Notes: generated by a model not told the origin, from the letters alone. Shown: positions 1 through 6,358, numbered from the stretch's first letter. The stretch: DNA of 8,375 nucleotides from JAJFTV01 sp964426355 (GCA_964426355.1 CAYRRA010000188.1:1-8375); one strand, 5' to 3'. Numbers and translations: made by a program.

Positions 1-384
1 TCTTTTCTTTTCTTTTCCAGGGTATTGGAAAGGGGGGATGCAGCCTCTCAATGGAATAAAAGCTTTTCAGATTATCATTCTCTGGAGGGTTTCATTGAGG
101 AAGATTTTCCTGATAAGAATGAAGTGATAATGATAAACAACCCGCCGGGTTATTATCTTGCATCAGATGGTCGCCCTGCAGTGGTCATTCCTGATGGGGA
201 TGAAGCGGTGTTACGAGAGGTAGTTGAAAGATACGGGGTGAGTCTGGTTGTTTTCGACCATAATACCGTTGATGGATTACGGCATTTATATGATTCACCT
301 TCTTCCAATGATTGGTTGAAATATCTTTATCCTGCTGGAGAGTTTCAGGTGTATGTGGTTGAGGAAACGCATGACGAAGAATGA
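1..384 (+). CDS. C-terminal part of a GT-C-type membrane glycosyltransferase (5' end outside window)
   Basis: The frame is open from the first base to the TGA at 382-384, giving 127 residues with no start needed inside the window; the TTG at 25 is not a credible start. The visible part begins with a hydrophobic stretch (SFLFFSRVL), probably the end of a last transmembrane helix, followed by a soluble domain of about 115 residues. That domain contains a beta-strand-like EVIMINNPPGYYLASDGRPA segment, then VVIPDGDEA and RYGVSLVVFDHN. This layout is typical of the extracytoplasmic C-terminal domain of polytopic GT-C enzymes that use polyprenyl-phosphate sugars. The next gene overlaps it by 14 bases and codes for a protein of the same general build, so the two are likely co-translated relatives. 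The catalytic N-terminal part is missing, so donor and acceptor cannot be named. The family assignment is inference from a fragment. Confidence 0.6.
   Translation, partial: SFLFFSRVLERGDAASQWNKSFSDYHSLEGFIEEDFPDKNEVIMINNPPGYYLASDGRPAVVIPDGDEAVLREVVERYGVSLVVFDHNTVDGLRHLYDSPSSNDWLKYLYPAGEFQVYVVEETHDEE
361..365 (+). promoter_or_regulatory. Shine-Dalgarno GAGGA that sets the start of the second glycosyltransferase
   Basis: GAGGA lies five bases before the ATG at 371. The earlier in-frame ATG at 353 has no comparable site at a good distance. The site lies inside the last codons of the upstream gene, so translation of the pair is probably coupled. Confidence 0.55.
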
Positions 385-1840
385 ACCCGTTCGAATCGTC
401 ATCATGGCGATGGCTGTTATTTTTGTACTCACTTGTTACCAACTTTGCCTGAAAAGCGATAACAGAACAGGTTTTCCTTTGGATGATGCCTGGATACACC
501 AAACCTATGCCCGCAACCTGGCGATGACAGGTGATTGGAGCTATACAGGTGGAAAAGCATCTGCCGGATCGACTTCTCCTTTATGGACAGGCATGCTTGC
601 GATCGGCTATCTTCTTCGGGCTCAACCGACTCTTTGGGCAGCGGTATTAGGCGGCTTGGGCTTATTTCTGACCGCATGGGTTGCAGAAAAAGTATGGAGA
701 AATGATACTCAACAAAACCAGAAATTTTCGCTTCCGTGGCTGGGGCTGGTGGTGATCACAGAATGGCATCTTGTATGGGCAGCTCTTTCAGGAATGGAAA
801 CCATCGTTTTTGTCTTGATTATCACATTTTGCGCCTGGTTGACATTACGAATTTCACACAACTGGCTCCTGATTGGGGTTCTAATTGGTTTATCTATTTG
901 GGTTAGACCGGATGGGTTGACATTGTTTGGACCCGTACTGATGCTTGCTTTTTTTGCATCAAGCGATATGAAGGATAAGCTCGCAAACCTTTTCAAAATA
1001 CTTGGTGGTTCGGCGATCCTGATCCTTCCCTATCTGGTATTTAACCTCGTGATGGACGGAATGATTTATCCGAATACTTATTTTGCGAAGCAAGCAGAAT
1101 ATGCAATTCTGCAAAACACCCCGTTTCTTCAGCGATGGTTTCAAATGTTTTTTCAGTTGCAGGTTGGGGTTGGCATCGTTTTGCTGCCAGGTGTGATATT
1201 AAGCCTTATCACATTTATTAGACGAAGAAACTGGTGGGGAATTAGTTGGTTTCTTTGGGTAATGGGATTTGTCACGCTATACGCGTTCAGGCTTCCTGTA
1301 ACCTATCAACATGCGCGTTATCTCATGCCTGTTATTCCCTTGTACCTTTATCTTGGCTTTTTCGGTTTCTGTCATTCCACAACTCTAATGCCGGCTGCGA
1401 ATTTCTGGCGAATAATTAAAACGGCATGGAAAATCACGATAGTCGTTGTCCTCATTTCCTTTTTCATTATGGGTTGCCAGGCATTTGCCGAAGATGTTGC
1501 GATAATTGAAACAGAAATGGTGGCAGCAGCAAAATGGATTGCACAAAACACACCTGAAGACAGCGTCATTGCTGCGCATGATATTGGTGCACTTGGTTAT
1601 TACGGGGAACGAGAAATCGTCGATTTAGCGGGTCTGATTAACCCTGATGTGATTCCTATCATTCGAGATGAAGAGGCGTTGTTGGGCTATCTTTCTGTGA
1701 GAAATATCAAGTATTTGATGACTTTTCCGGGTTGGTATTCCAAGATGGTGTCATCAGCAGAAGTTATTTTCTGCACAGAGGGGGTAATTTCACCAGGGGC
1801 AGGTGGCGAAAATATGTGTCTTTATCGAATCTTTGATTGA
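371..1840 (+). CDS. GT-C-type polytopic membrane glycosyltransferase with soluble C-terminal domain
   Basis: The protein has 489 residues from the ATG at 371 (495 if the ATG at 353 is used). An N-terminal membrane helix (IVIMAMAVIFVLTCYQL) is followed by a first outer loop with PLDDAWIHQTYARNLA (Asp38-Asp39) and a GSTSPLW segment. An acidic pair just after the first helix plus an SPLW-like motif is the hallmark of lipid-phosphate-sugar-dependent GT-C enzymes, where the acidic residue is catalytic. About ten further hydrophobic segments follow, with HARYLMPVIPLYLYL near residues 314-328, close to the usual RYL-P signature. From about residue 372 there is a soluble domain (VAAAKWIAQNTPEDSVIAAH, then ALGYYGEREIVDLAG). 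The enzyme probably moves a sugar from a polyprenyl-phosphate carrier to a lipid or glycan outside the membrane. Substrates are unknown. It overlaps the preceding relative by 14 bases, and an AT-rich gap separates it from the kinase gene. Confidence 0.75.
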   Translation: MTKNEPVRIVIMAMAVIFVLTCYQLCLKSDNRTGFPLDDAWIHQTYARNLAMTGDWSYTGGKASAGSTSPLWTGMLAIGYLLRAQPTLWAAVLGGLGLFLTAWVAEKVWRNDTQQNQKFSLPWLGLVVITEWHLVWAALSGMETIVFVLIITFCAWLTLRISHNWLLIGVLIGLSIWVRPDGLTLFGPVLMLAFFASSDMKDKLANLFKILGGSAILILPYLVFNLVMDGMIYPNTYFAKQAEYAILQNTPFLQRWFQMFFQLQVGVGIVLLPGVILSLITFIRRRNWWGISWFLWVMGFVTLYAFRLPVTYQHARYLMPVIPLYLYLGFFGFCHSTTLMPAANFWRIIKTAWKITIVVVLISFFIMGCQAFAEDVAIIETEMVAAAKWIAQNTPEDSVIAAHDIGALGYYGEREIVDLAGLINPDVIPIIRDEEALLGYLSVRNIKYLMTFPGWYSKMVSSAEVIFCTEGVISPGAGGENMCLYRIFD

Positions 1841-1883
1841 TCGGGTAATGTTTTTTTTCGTACGATTGATTTGCATTTTGTTA

Positions 1884-1916
1884 AATTAAAAACCCGATTT
1901 AATTGTAAAATTAAAT
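1884..1916. repeat. Three alternating copies of AATTAAA (two overlapping inverted repeats)
   Basis: AATTAAA occurs at 1884-1890, its reverse complement TTTAATT at 1898-1904, and AATTAAA again at 1909-1915. The first pair has 7-base arms around AACCCGA. The second pair extends to perfect 8-base arms (1897-1904 and 1909-1916) around GTAA. The middle copy can pair with either side but not with both. The motif is pure A/T in an AT-rich gap, so chance is possible; the alternative is an operator-like site upstream of the kinase gene. Confidence 0.4.
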
Positions 1917-1960
1917 GATTATTTTGTGATAAATACTGTTGAAAGTGACCATACGTTAAT

Positions 1961-1966
1961 AAGGGA
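1961..1966 (+). promoter_or_regulatory. Shine-Dalgarno-like AAGGGA favouring the ATG at 1977
   Basis: AAGGGA ends ten bases before the ATG at 1977. The upstream in-frame GTG at 1926 is preceded only by A/T sequence with no purine-rich site. This supports the shorter form of the kinase. Confidence 0.45.
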
Positions 1967-1976
1967 TTTTACCCCA

Positions 1977-3017
1977 ATGGAAAATAAACCCTCTGATGTC
2001 CTTGATTTGATCAATAATGAGTTAGAACAATCAAAACGAGCTTTGAATGAAGTTAATTTGATGCTCGAACAAAGTCAGGTTGAGTTATCAAAGCTGACTC
2101 AACGAAATACTGCTATTACCGGGCATTTGCAGAAAATACAAACCGATTTTGAAAATTCCCCCAAAACGGAAATTCGAATGGCATACAATGCAGCATTGGA
2201 TGCTCAACAACGGTTGTTGGTGATGAGGAGTCAGCTCGAAAAATTACAAAGCGAACAGACGCAGTTGAACCATTTAATACAGATACTTGGCTCGGTGAAG
2301 AACACTTTCTCAAGCACAGATAAATCGATTTCCGGGTTGGGTAATCAGGCAACAGCAGCAATACTGGAAATGGTGATTGATGCCCAGGAATCTGAAAGGC
2401 AAAGGCTTTCCCGGCAGATGCATGATGGACCTGCACAAACTTTGTCTAACTTTATCCTTCAAGCGGAAATTACCAATAAATATTTTGATATCGATCAAAA
2501 CAAGGCAAAAGAGGAATTGAGCAATCTGAAAAATGCTGCCATGAGTGCATTTACTCAGGTTCGCAACTTTATCTTTGACTTGCGCCCAATGATGCTGGAT
2601 GATTTGGGTTTGCTGCCCACAGTCAAGCGATATACAGAATCATTCAAGGAACAGACCGGTGTCGATGTTAACCTTGCTGTATATGGGCAGGAAAGACGGC
2701 TTGAACCTTACCTGGAAGTGATGGTTTTTCGTGCTCTGCAAGAATTGCTTCGAAATGCGGTATTACATAATCAAGAAACCCCTGGAAAATTACAGGTTGA
2801 AGTTCAAATGACCATTGATGACAAAAACATCCGCGTCAACGTAAACGACAATGGTAAGGGGTTTATTCCAGGCGAAATCACCCAAACGCATGGGTTAGGA
2901 CTTAAGCTAATCCGGGAAAGGGTAGAAATGCTGGGCGGAACATTTGAGATTGATTCCTCGCCTGGACAGGGATGTAATGTTTCACTCCAGGTTCCATGTT
3001 TGGAAACCGGAGTTTGA
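1977..3017 (+). CDS. Soluble DegS-like sensor histidine kinase (HisKA_3 / HATPase_c)
   Basis: The protein has 346 residues from the ATG at 1977 (363 from a GTG at 1926, which lacks a ribosome site). Residues about 8-110 form a long polar coiled coil with no membrane segment, so a cytoplasmic protein is expected. The dimerisation and phosphoacceptor helix carries ESERQRLSRQMHDGPAQTL, with His149 as the predicted phosphorylated residue. The HDGPAQ core is characteristic of the NarL-partner kinase family and is very close to Bacillus DegS. A second HisKA_3 landmark, FDLRPMMLDDLGLLPTVKRY, follows. The ATPase domain shows an N box (ELLRNAVLHNQ), DNGKGF and HGLGLKLIRERVEMLGG. All catalytic motifs are present. 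No response regulator is visible in the window, so the partner must be encoded elsewhere. Only 24 bases separate it from the phosphofructokinase gene, which suggests co-transcription with glycolytic genes. The stimulus is unknown; a cytoplasmic metabolic signal is an inference. Confidence 0.88.
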   Translation: MENKPSDVLDLINNELEQSKRALNEVNLMLEQSQVELSKLTQRNTAITGHLQKIQTDFENSPKTEIRMAYNAALDAQQRLLVMRSQLEKLQSEQTQLNHLIQILGSVKNTFSSTDKSISGLGNQATAAILEMVIDAQESERQRLSRQMHDGPAQTLSNFILQAEITNKYFDIDQNKAKEELSNLKNAAMSAFTQVRNFIFDLRPMMLDDLGLLPTVKRYTESFKEQTGVDVNLAVYGQERRLEPYLEVMVFRALQELLRNAVLHNQETPGKLQVEVQMTIDDKNIRVNVNDNGKGFIPGEITQTHGLGLKLIRERVEMLGGTFEIDSSPGQGCNVSLQVPCLETGV

Positions 3018-3032
3018 AATCGATTCTTTTGT

Positions 3033-3036
3033 GGAG
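3033..3036 (+). promoter_or_regulatory. Shine-Dalgarno GGAG before the phosphofructokinase gene
   Basis: GGAG lies five bases before the GTG at 3042 and eleven before the ATG at 3048, which is in the same frame. Spacing favours GTG, but the two starts differ by only two residues and ATG cannot be excluded. Confidence 0.45.
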
Positions 3037-3041
3037 CGATA

Positions 3042-4220
3042 GTGAAAATGGCAAAGAAGAAAATAGGTTTATTGACAGGTGGTGGAGATGTCCCCGGTTT
3101 GAACCCATGTATGAAAATGGTCGTCATGGGCGGATTGGAATTGGGGTATGAGATGATTGGCATACGGCGAGGTTGGGCTGGATTATTGATGTACAATCCC
3201 GCCGATCCTGCAACAGAAGAAGAATACATTCGCCCATTAACCCGTAACGATGTGAGGATTATTGATCGCACCGGCGGCACTTTCTTGCATACTTCCCGTA
3301 CAAATCCACAGAATGTGTCACCTGCATCGATTCCGGATTTCCTTGTCAATTCAGGTAAGGGAAAATTTAATGAGGAAAAAGGCACCTGGGATTTTACCGA
3401 CCACGTTCTTGAGGTGATTGACCACCTGGGAATTGAAAAACTTGTCGTCATTGGCGGTGATGATACTCTTAGTTATGCTGCTCGCTTAAATCGTGAAAAA
3501 TTTCCTGTTGTTGCCATACCCAAAACGATGGATAATGATGTCTTTGGCACGGATTACTGTATTGGTTTTTCTACTGCGGTAACCCGGAGTGTTGAATTTA
3601 TTACAAATTTACGAACTTCTATTGGTTCCCATGAAAGAATAGGCGTGGTGGAGTTGTTTGGTAGAAATTCTGGAGAAACCAGCCTGATAACGGCTTACCT
3701 GGCGAATGTGGACCGCGCAATTATTACAGAAGTCCATTTTGATATTCAGAAGTTATGCAATTTTCTTGTTGAGGACAAACGTTCTAATCCATCCAATTAT
3801 GCCATTATGACCATTTCCGAAGGTGCCATAATGGAGGGCGGTGATGTCATTGAGTATGGCGAAGAAGACGCCTACGGGCACAAGAAACTTGGCGGAATTG
3901 GGGAAATCGTTGCGATGGAAATTAAGAAACGAACAGGCGAACACATCATGTATCAACAGGTGGCTTATTTGATGCGTTCTGGTGCACCCGATTCTCTCGA
4001 TCGTATGGTTGCTTCTTCTTTTGGACATCTCGCGATTCAATTGATTTCGCGCAATGAAACAGGGAAAATGGTATGCCTGCATGGCGGAAAGTATGGGACC
4101 GTACCGATAAACATGATCCTGGCGGGGAAGAAACAAGTTGATGTGCCTGCTTATTACGATATGGAAAATTATCGCCCGCGTGTTCGCGATTTTATGGGCG
4201 TTCCGATGTTCTTGAGCTGA
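3042..4220 (+). CDS. pfp: 6-phosphofructokinase of the PfkA family, predicted pyrophosphate-dependent
   Basis: The 392-residue cytoplasmic enzyme phosphorylates fructose 6-phosphate to fructose 1,6-bisphosphate, the substrate of the next gene's product. The N-terminal loop reads LTGGGDVPGLN. The donor-site loop is GGDDT (138-142), where Asp141 replaces the Gly of ATP enzymes (Gly104 in E. coli numbering). The next motif is PKTMDND (160-166), with Lys161 in place of Gly124 and Asp164 as catalytic base. Asp plus Lys at these positions is the known signature of pyrophosphate-dependent enzymes, in which the Asp blocks the ATP alpha-phosphate site. GSHERIGVVELFGRNSGE (195-212) and YLMRS (309-313) are the substrate-binding segments; Tyr-x-x-Arg replaces the His-x-x-Arg of E. 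coli PfkA. A PPi enzyme would be reversible and could also work in gluconeogenesis. The GTG at 3042 is chosen for its spacing to GGAG; ATG at 3048 is possible. Family is near certain; donor is a prediction. Confidence 0.93.
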   Translation: MKMAKKKIGLLTGGGDVPGLNPCMKMVVMGGLELGYEMIGIRRGWAGLLMYNPADPATEEEYIRPLTRNDVRIIDRTGGTFLHTSRTNPQNVSPASIPDFLVNSGKGKFNEEKGTWDFTDHVLEVIDHLGIEKLVVIGGDDTLSYAARLNREKFPVVAIPKTMDNDVFGTDYCIGFSTAVTRSVEFITNLRTSIGSHERIGVVELFGRNSGETSLITAYLANVDRAIITEVHFDIQKLCNFLVEDKRSNPSNYAIMTISEGAIMEGGDVIEYGEEDAYGHKKLGGIGEIVAMEIKKRTGEHIMYQQVAYLMRSGAPDSLDRMVASSFGHLAIQLISRNETGKMVCLHGGKYGTVPINMILAGKKQVDVPAYYDMENYRPRVRDFMGVPMFLS

Positions 4221-4242
4221 ACTTAATTTTAAATCTCTATTC

Positions 4243-4248
4243 AGGAGG
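4243..4248 (+). promoter_or_regulatory. Perfect Shine-Dalgarno AGGAGG of the aldolase gene
   Basis: A full AGGAGG lies seven bases before the ATG at 4256, the best ribosome site in the window. It suggests high translation of the aldolase relative to its neighbours, as expected for a glycolytic enzyme. Confidence 0.8.
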
Positions 4249-4255
4249 ATAAAAG

Positions 4256-5200
4256 ATGATCGTTACGACAAAAAAACTATTTGAGCTTGCGTACGGAAAA
4301 TATGCGATTGGTGCATACAACATAAATAATCTTGAGCAAACAATGGGTTTGTTCCAGGGGAATATCAACAGTAAAGCCCCATTTATCATCCAAATTAGCA
4401 AAGGTTCTCGTTCATATACGCATAAATCGATGTTAGAAGTGTTGATTCGGGCAGCTGACCAAATTTTCCCTGAAGCTGTTTTTGCAGTGCATCTTGACCA
4501 TGGTGATGAAGCTACCTGTTACGACTGCATCGAGAGTGGAATTTACAGCTCAGTAATGATCGATGCAAGCTTTGAAAATTTTGAAACTAATATCGCCATT
4601 ACCAAACGAGTTGTGGATGCGGCTCATGCGAAGGGGATTGTGGTTGAAGCAGAACTAGGCAAGCTTGGCGGCGTTGAAGAGCATATCAGCGTAAATGAAG
4701 CAGATGCAAAACTGACCGATCCTGACCAGGCAAAGGAATTTGTTGAGCGTACTGGTGTTGATTCGCTTGCCTGTGCTATTGGCACTAGCCATGGAGCTTT
4801 CAAGTTTGCTGGCTCGCAGGCGCTTCGTTTTGACGTGCTTGAGCAGATTCAAAAGAAATTACCTGGTTTTCCTTTGGTGATGCACGGCAGCAGCTCCGTC
4901 CCTGAAGAAGAGGTTGCACGAATTAATGCCGCTGGTGGAAATTTGAAAGGCGCAAAGGGTGTCGATGCTGAACAGTTTTTGAGAGCTGCCCAACTGGGTG
5001 TGACCAAAATCAATATTGATACCGATGGGCGGCTGGTGTGGACGCGCGTGCACCGCGAATATTTCCGTGATGAACCAGAAGGGTTTGATTTTAGAAAACC
5101 CGGCAAGATATTCATGAAAGAATATGCCGATTTTATTGCTGCAAAAAATGTTAAATTAGGCAGCGAAGGACAGCTTGATATCGTTCGCAAGGCTTTGTAA
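4256..5200 (+). CDS. fba: Class II (metal-dependent) fructose-bisphosphate aldolase
   Basis: The 314-residue cytoplasmic enzyme reversibly cleaves fructose 1,6-bisphosphate into dihydroxyacetone phosphate and glyceraldehyde 3-phosphate. Family landmarks run in order: YAIGAYNINN near the start, PFIIQISKG, the HLDHGD motif (79-84) with Asp81 as catalytic acid/base and His82 as metal ligand, VVEAELGKLGG (129-139), GTSHG with ligand His179, LVMHGSSS with ligand His210, and KINIDTDGR (251-259), the phosphate-binding segment. Length fits the family, where many members have about 285-360 residues. It lies 35 bases after the phosphofructokinase gene and 3 bases before a Nudix gene. Related tagatose-bisphosphate aldolases share this fold, but pairing with a phosphofructokinase favours the fructose substrate. 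All visible metal and catalytic residues are present. Confidence 0.93.
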   Translation: MIVTTKKLFELAYGKYAIGAYNINNLEQTMGLFQGNINSKAPFIIQISKGSRSYTHKSMLEVLIRAADQIFPEAVFAVHLDHGDEATCYDCIESGIYSSVMIDASFENFETNIAITKRVVDAAHAKGIVVEAELGKLGGVEEHISVNEADAKLTDPDQAKEFVERTGVDSLACAIGTSHGAFKFAGSQALRFDVLEQIQKKLPGFPLVMHGSSSVPEEEVARINAAGGNLKGAKGVDAEQFLRAAQLGVTKINIDTDGRLVWTRVHREYFRDEPEGFDFRKPGKIFMKEYADFIAAKNVKLGSEGQLDIVRKAL

Positions 5201-5203
5201 CGA

Positions 5204-5701
5204 ATGCCCGTTGAGGAACAAGGTTTATCCAAAGACCGTTATTGTGTAATTCCAAGAACCCTGATCTTCATTACCCATGAAGATCGGGTTTTATTGTTAA
5301 AAGGCAGTGCAAAGAAACGGATTTGGGCAAACAAGTATAACGGTATTGGCGGACATGTGGAATTTGGGGAAGATATCGCTACTGCTGCCGGACGTGAGTT
5401 GCAGGAAGAAACTGGGCTTAACCTTCTTGATTTGCATCTATGCGGCAACATCATGGTAGATGCCAGCCGTGAAATGGGTATCACTGTCTTTGTTTTTCGT
5501 GGGACCTACCAGGATGGTGAGTTTCGCCCTTCTTCCGAGGGGGAACTGCATTGGGTGCCTGCTACAGAAATTCACACCCTTCCATTGGTGGATGATCTTT
5601 ACTCATTATTGCCAAAGGTGATGAATTGGAGACCGGGCGATCCATTCATTTTTGCTCACACTTGTTACGTGAAAGGAGAACTGGTTATCGAGTATCGTTA
5701 A
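5204..5701 (+). CDS. Nudix hydrolase (MutT-like)
   Basis: The protein has 165 residues. A complete Nudix box lies at residues 50-72: GHVEFGEDIATAAGRELQEE and then TGL, which fits the G-x5-E-x7-REU-x-EE-x-G-U consensus exactly, including the metal-binding REL-x-EE core. Such enzymes split a nucleoside diphosphate linked to another group. The substrate cannot be read from the box; a (d)NTP such as 8-oxo-dGTP, or a house-cleaning role, is possible. The N-terminal strand RTLIFITHEDRVLLLKGSAK is typical of MutT-like members. The start is 3 bases after the aldolase stop, with only a weak AAGG (5189-5192) eleven bases upstream, so translation probably depends on re-initiation from the aldolase gene. 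Its last 17 bases overlap the end of the convergent rsmD gene. A link to sugar-phosphate metabolism is suggested only by position. Confidence 0.88.
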   Translation: MPVEEQGLSKDRYCVIPRTLIFITHEDRVLLLKGSAKKRIWANKYNGIGGHVEFGEDIATAAGRELQEETGLNLLDLHLCGNIMVDASREMGITVFVFRGTYQDGEFRPSSEGELHWVPATEIHTLPLVDDLYSLLPKVMNWRPGDPFIFAHTCYVKGELVIEYR

Positions 5702-5718
5702 TCAGTTCTCCTGTTTCA
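5670..5718. terminator. Long palindrome over the convergent gene ends, probable two-way terminator
   Basis: Perfect 10-base arms AGGAGAACTG (5674-5683) and CAGTTCTCCT (5703-5712) enclose 19 bases that continue to pair. G5684 wobbles with T5702, TTA 5685-5687 pairs with TAA 5699-5701, there is one T-T mismatch, then CGA 5689-5691 pairs with TCG 5695-5697 around a three-base loop. Outside, TGAAA (5670-5674) can pair with TTTCA (5714-5718) if two bases bulge. The flanking T runs are short (TTT on each strand), so it is not a textbook intrinsic terminator, but its place exactly between two converging operons with no other gap suits a two-way transcription stop or 3'-end stabiliser. The two paired triplets are the rsmD and Nudix stop codons. 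Confidence 0.7.
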
Positions 5719-6281
5719 TCGGACAGTTTCCGTTCATAGAAAACCAAAAGGGTGTCTCCGTATCGCCGCTGTTCACTTTCGTATAGATTATCACAGGATA
5801 AATTTTCATATTCCAGCACATCAATTTGCACAATCACCAGACCATCTTCATCAAGCCAATTGATGTTCGCATCTAATCTCTTCATTGCATCAAGCCAGAT
5901 TTTTTTATATTGTGGGGGGGCAATATAGATGACATCAAAGGCTTCTTCTGGTGACTTCTGGATGAATTTCAATGCATCCATTTGGAAAACTTTAGACTGT
6001 TTTTCGAAGCCGGTAATCCGTAGATTTTCTTTAATGACCGTTGCAGCTGTGCGGTTGATTTCGATAAAGACTGCACTTTCTGCACCGCGGCTCAGCGATT
6101 CGATACCAACACTACCAGTCCCACCAAACAGGTCAAGAAACCTGCATCCGGCAATATCGCTTCCCAGTATATTAAAGAGAGCGCCTTTGACTTTATCGGT
6201 TATGGGGCGGGTACTGTCACCCGGAATGGATTTCAGGCGCTGCCCTTTCACTTTACCAGCGATAATGCGAGGTTGACTCAT
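5685..6281 (-). CDS. rsmD: 16S rRNA (guanine(966)-N2)-methyltransferase RsmD
   Basis: The 198-residue SAM-dependent methyltransferase is expected to modify the small-subunit rRNA during ribosome assembly. The N-terminus has the RsmD pattern RIIAGKVKGQRL, then RPITDKVKGALFNIL (25-39). Motif I follows at 48-61 (FLDLFGGTGSVGIE) and SRGAESAVFIEIN at 64-76 binds the SAM ribose. Residues 115-125 (FDVIYIAPPQY) stand where the family has FD-hydrophobic-(D/N)PPY; the acidic or amide residue is Ala121 and a Gln is inserted before the Tyr. The reading frame is intact on both sides of the C7 run in this region, so a simple sequencing slip does not explain it. Start is the ATG at 6281, with a weak AAGGA twelve bases upstream that lies partly in a small hairpin loop. 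The gene converges on the Nudix gene and overlaps it by 17 bases. Confidence 0.88.
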   Translation of the reverse strand: MSQPRIIAGKVKGQRLKSIPGDSTRPITDKVKGALFNILGSDIAGCRFLDLFGGTGSVGIESLSRGAESAVFIEINRTAATVIKENLRITGFEKQSKVFQMDALKFIQKSPEEAFDVIYIAPPQYKKIWLDAMKRLDANINWLDEDGLVIVQIDVLEYENLSCDNLYESEQRRYGDTLLVFYERKLSDETGELINDTR

Positions 6282-6289
6282 GGAGTGTA

Positions 6290-6305
6290 ATCATCCTTTG
6301 ATGAT
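6290..6305 (-). promoter_or_regulatory. Small hairpin in the rsmD leader with the ribosome site in its loop
   Basis: On the - strand ATCATC, loop AAAG and GATGAT form a perfect 6-base stem. The only purine-rich site before rsmD, AAAGGA (6299-6294), spans the loop and the first two bases of the stem's 3' arm. The stem is short and AT-rich, so any effect on initiation would be modest. Confidence 0.3.
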
Positions 6306-6358
6306 GTCGATATTTTCTCCGGTACATCTTTCCTGTTCATCACTCGTGTAGAAGAATG

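Larger units (their letters stand above)
1841..1976 (+). promoter_or_regulatory. AT-rich gap before the kinase gene, possible promoter region
   Basis: This non-coding stretch separates the glycosyltransferases from the kinase-glycolysis run and is the only sizeable gap on this strand, so it is where a promoter for the downstream operon is expected. It has a run of eight T (1851-1858) with no strong stem before it, so it is not a convincing intrinsic terminator. Candidate hexamers are TTGTAA at 1903-1908 and an extended -10-like TGTGATAAA ending at 1933, spaced 19 bases, longer than ideal. TAAAAT (1906-1911) and TTTAAT (1898-1903) each match the -10 consensus at five of six positions but have no well-placed -35. 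Promoter choice is therefore tentative. Confidence 0.3.

Noticed and set aside
3..17. Three TTTTC units in tandem in the first glycosyltransferase, a possible slippage or phase-variation tract.
   Set aside because: Only three units, and the codons read as an ordinary hydrophobic helix; too short to call a switching repeat.
1827..1858. Possible intrinsic terminator after the second glycosyltransferase because of the T8 run.
   Set aside because: The only nearby stem is a 4-base AATC/GATT pair, and it is not directly before the T run.
1841..1897. TCGGGT and ACCCGA as arms of a long-range hairpin.
   Set aside because: Six-base arms with a loop of about 45 bases in AT-rich DNA are expected by chance.
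1926..1976. N-terminal extension of the kinase from the GTG at 1926.
   Set aside because: It has no ribosome site and overlaps promoter-like sequence; the ATG at 1977 has AAGGGA upstream.
2804..3451. A 215-residue open frame on the - strand across the kinase and phosphofructokinase genes.
   Set aside because: It is antisense to two strongly conserved coding sequences and has no recognisable domain or ribosome site.
5914..5920. Homopolymer G7 in rsmD as a sequencing error or frameshift explaining the odd APPQY motif.
   Set aside because: The frame and family-like sequence are kept on both sides, and one inserted or lost base could not give APPQY from DPPY without breaking the frame.
5929..6276. 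A 115-residue open frame on the + strand inside rsmD.
   Set aside because: It is antisense to a well-supported rsmD frame, and its sequence shows no family features.
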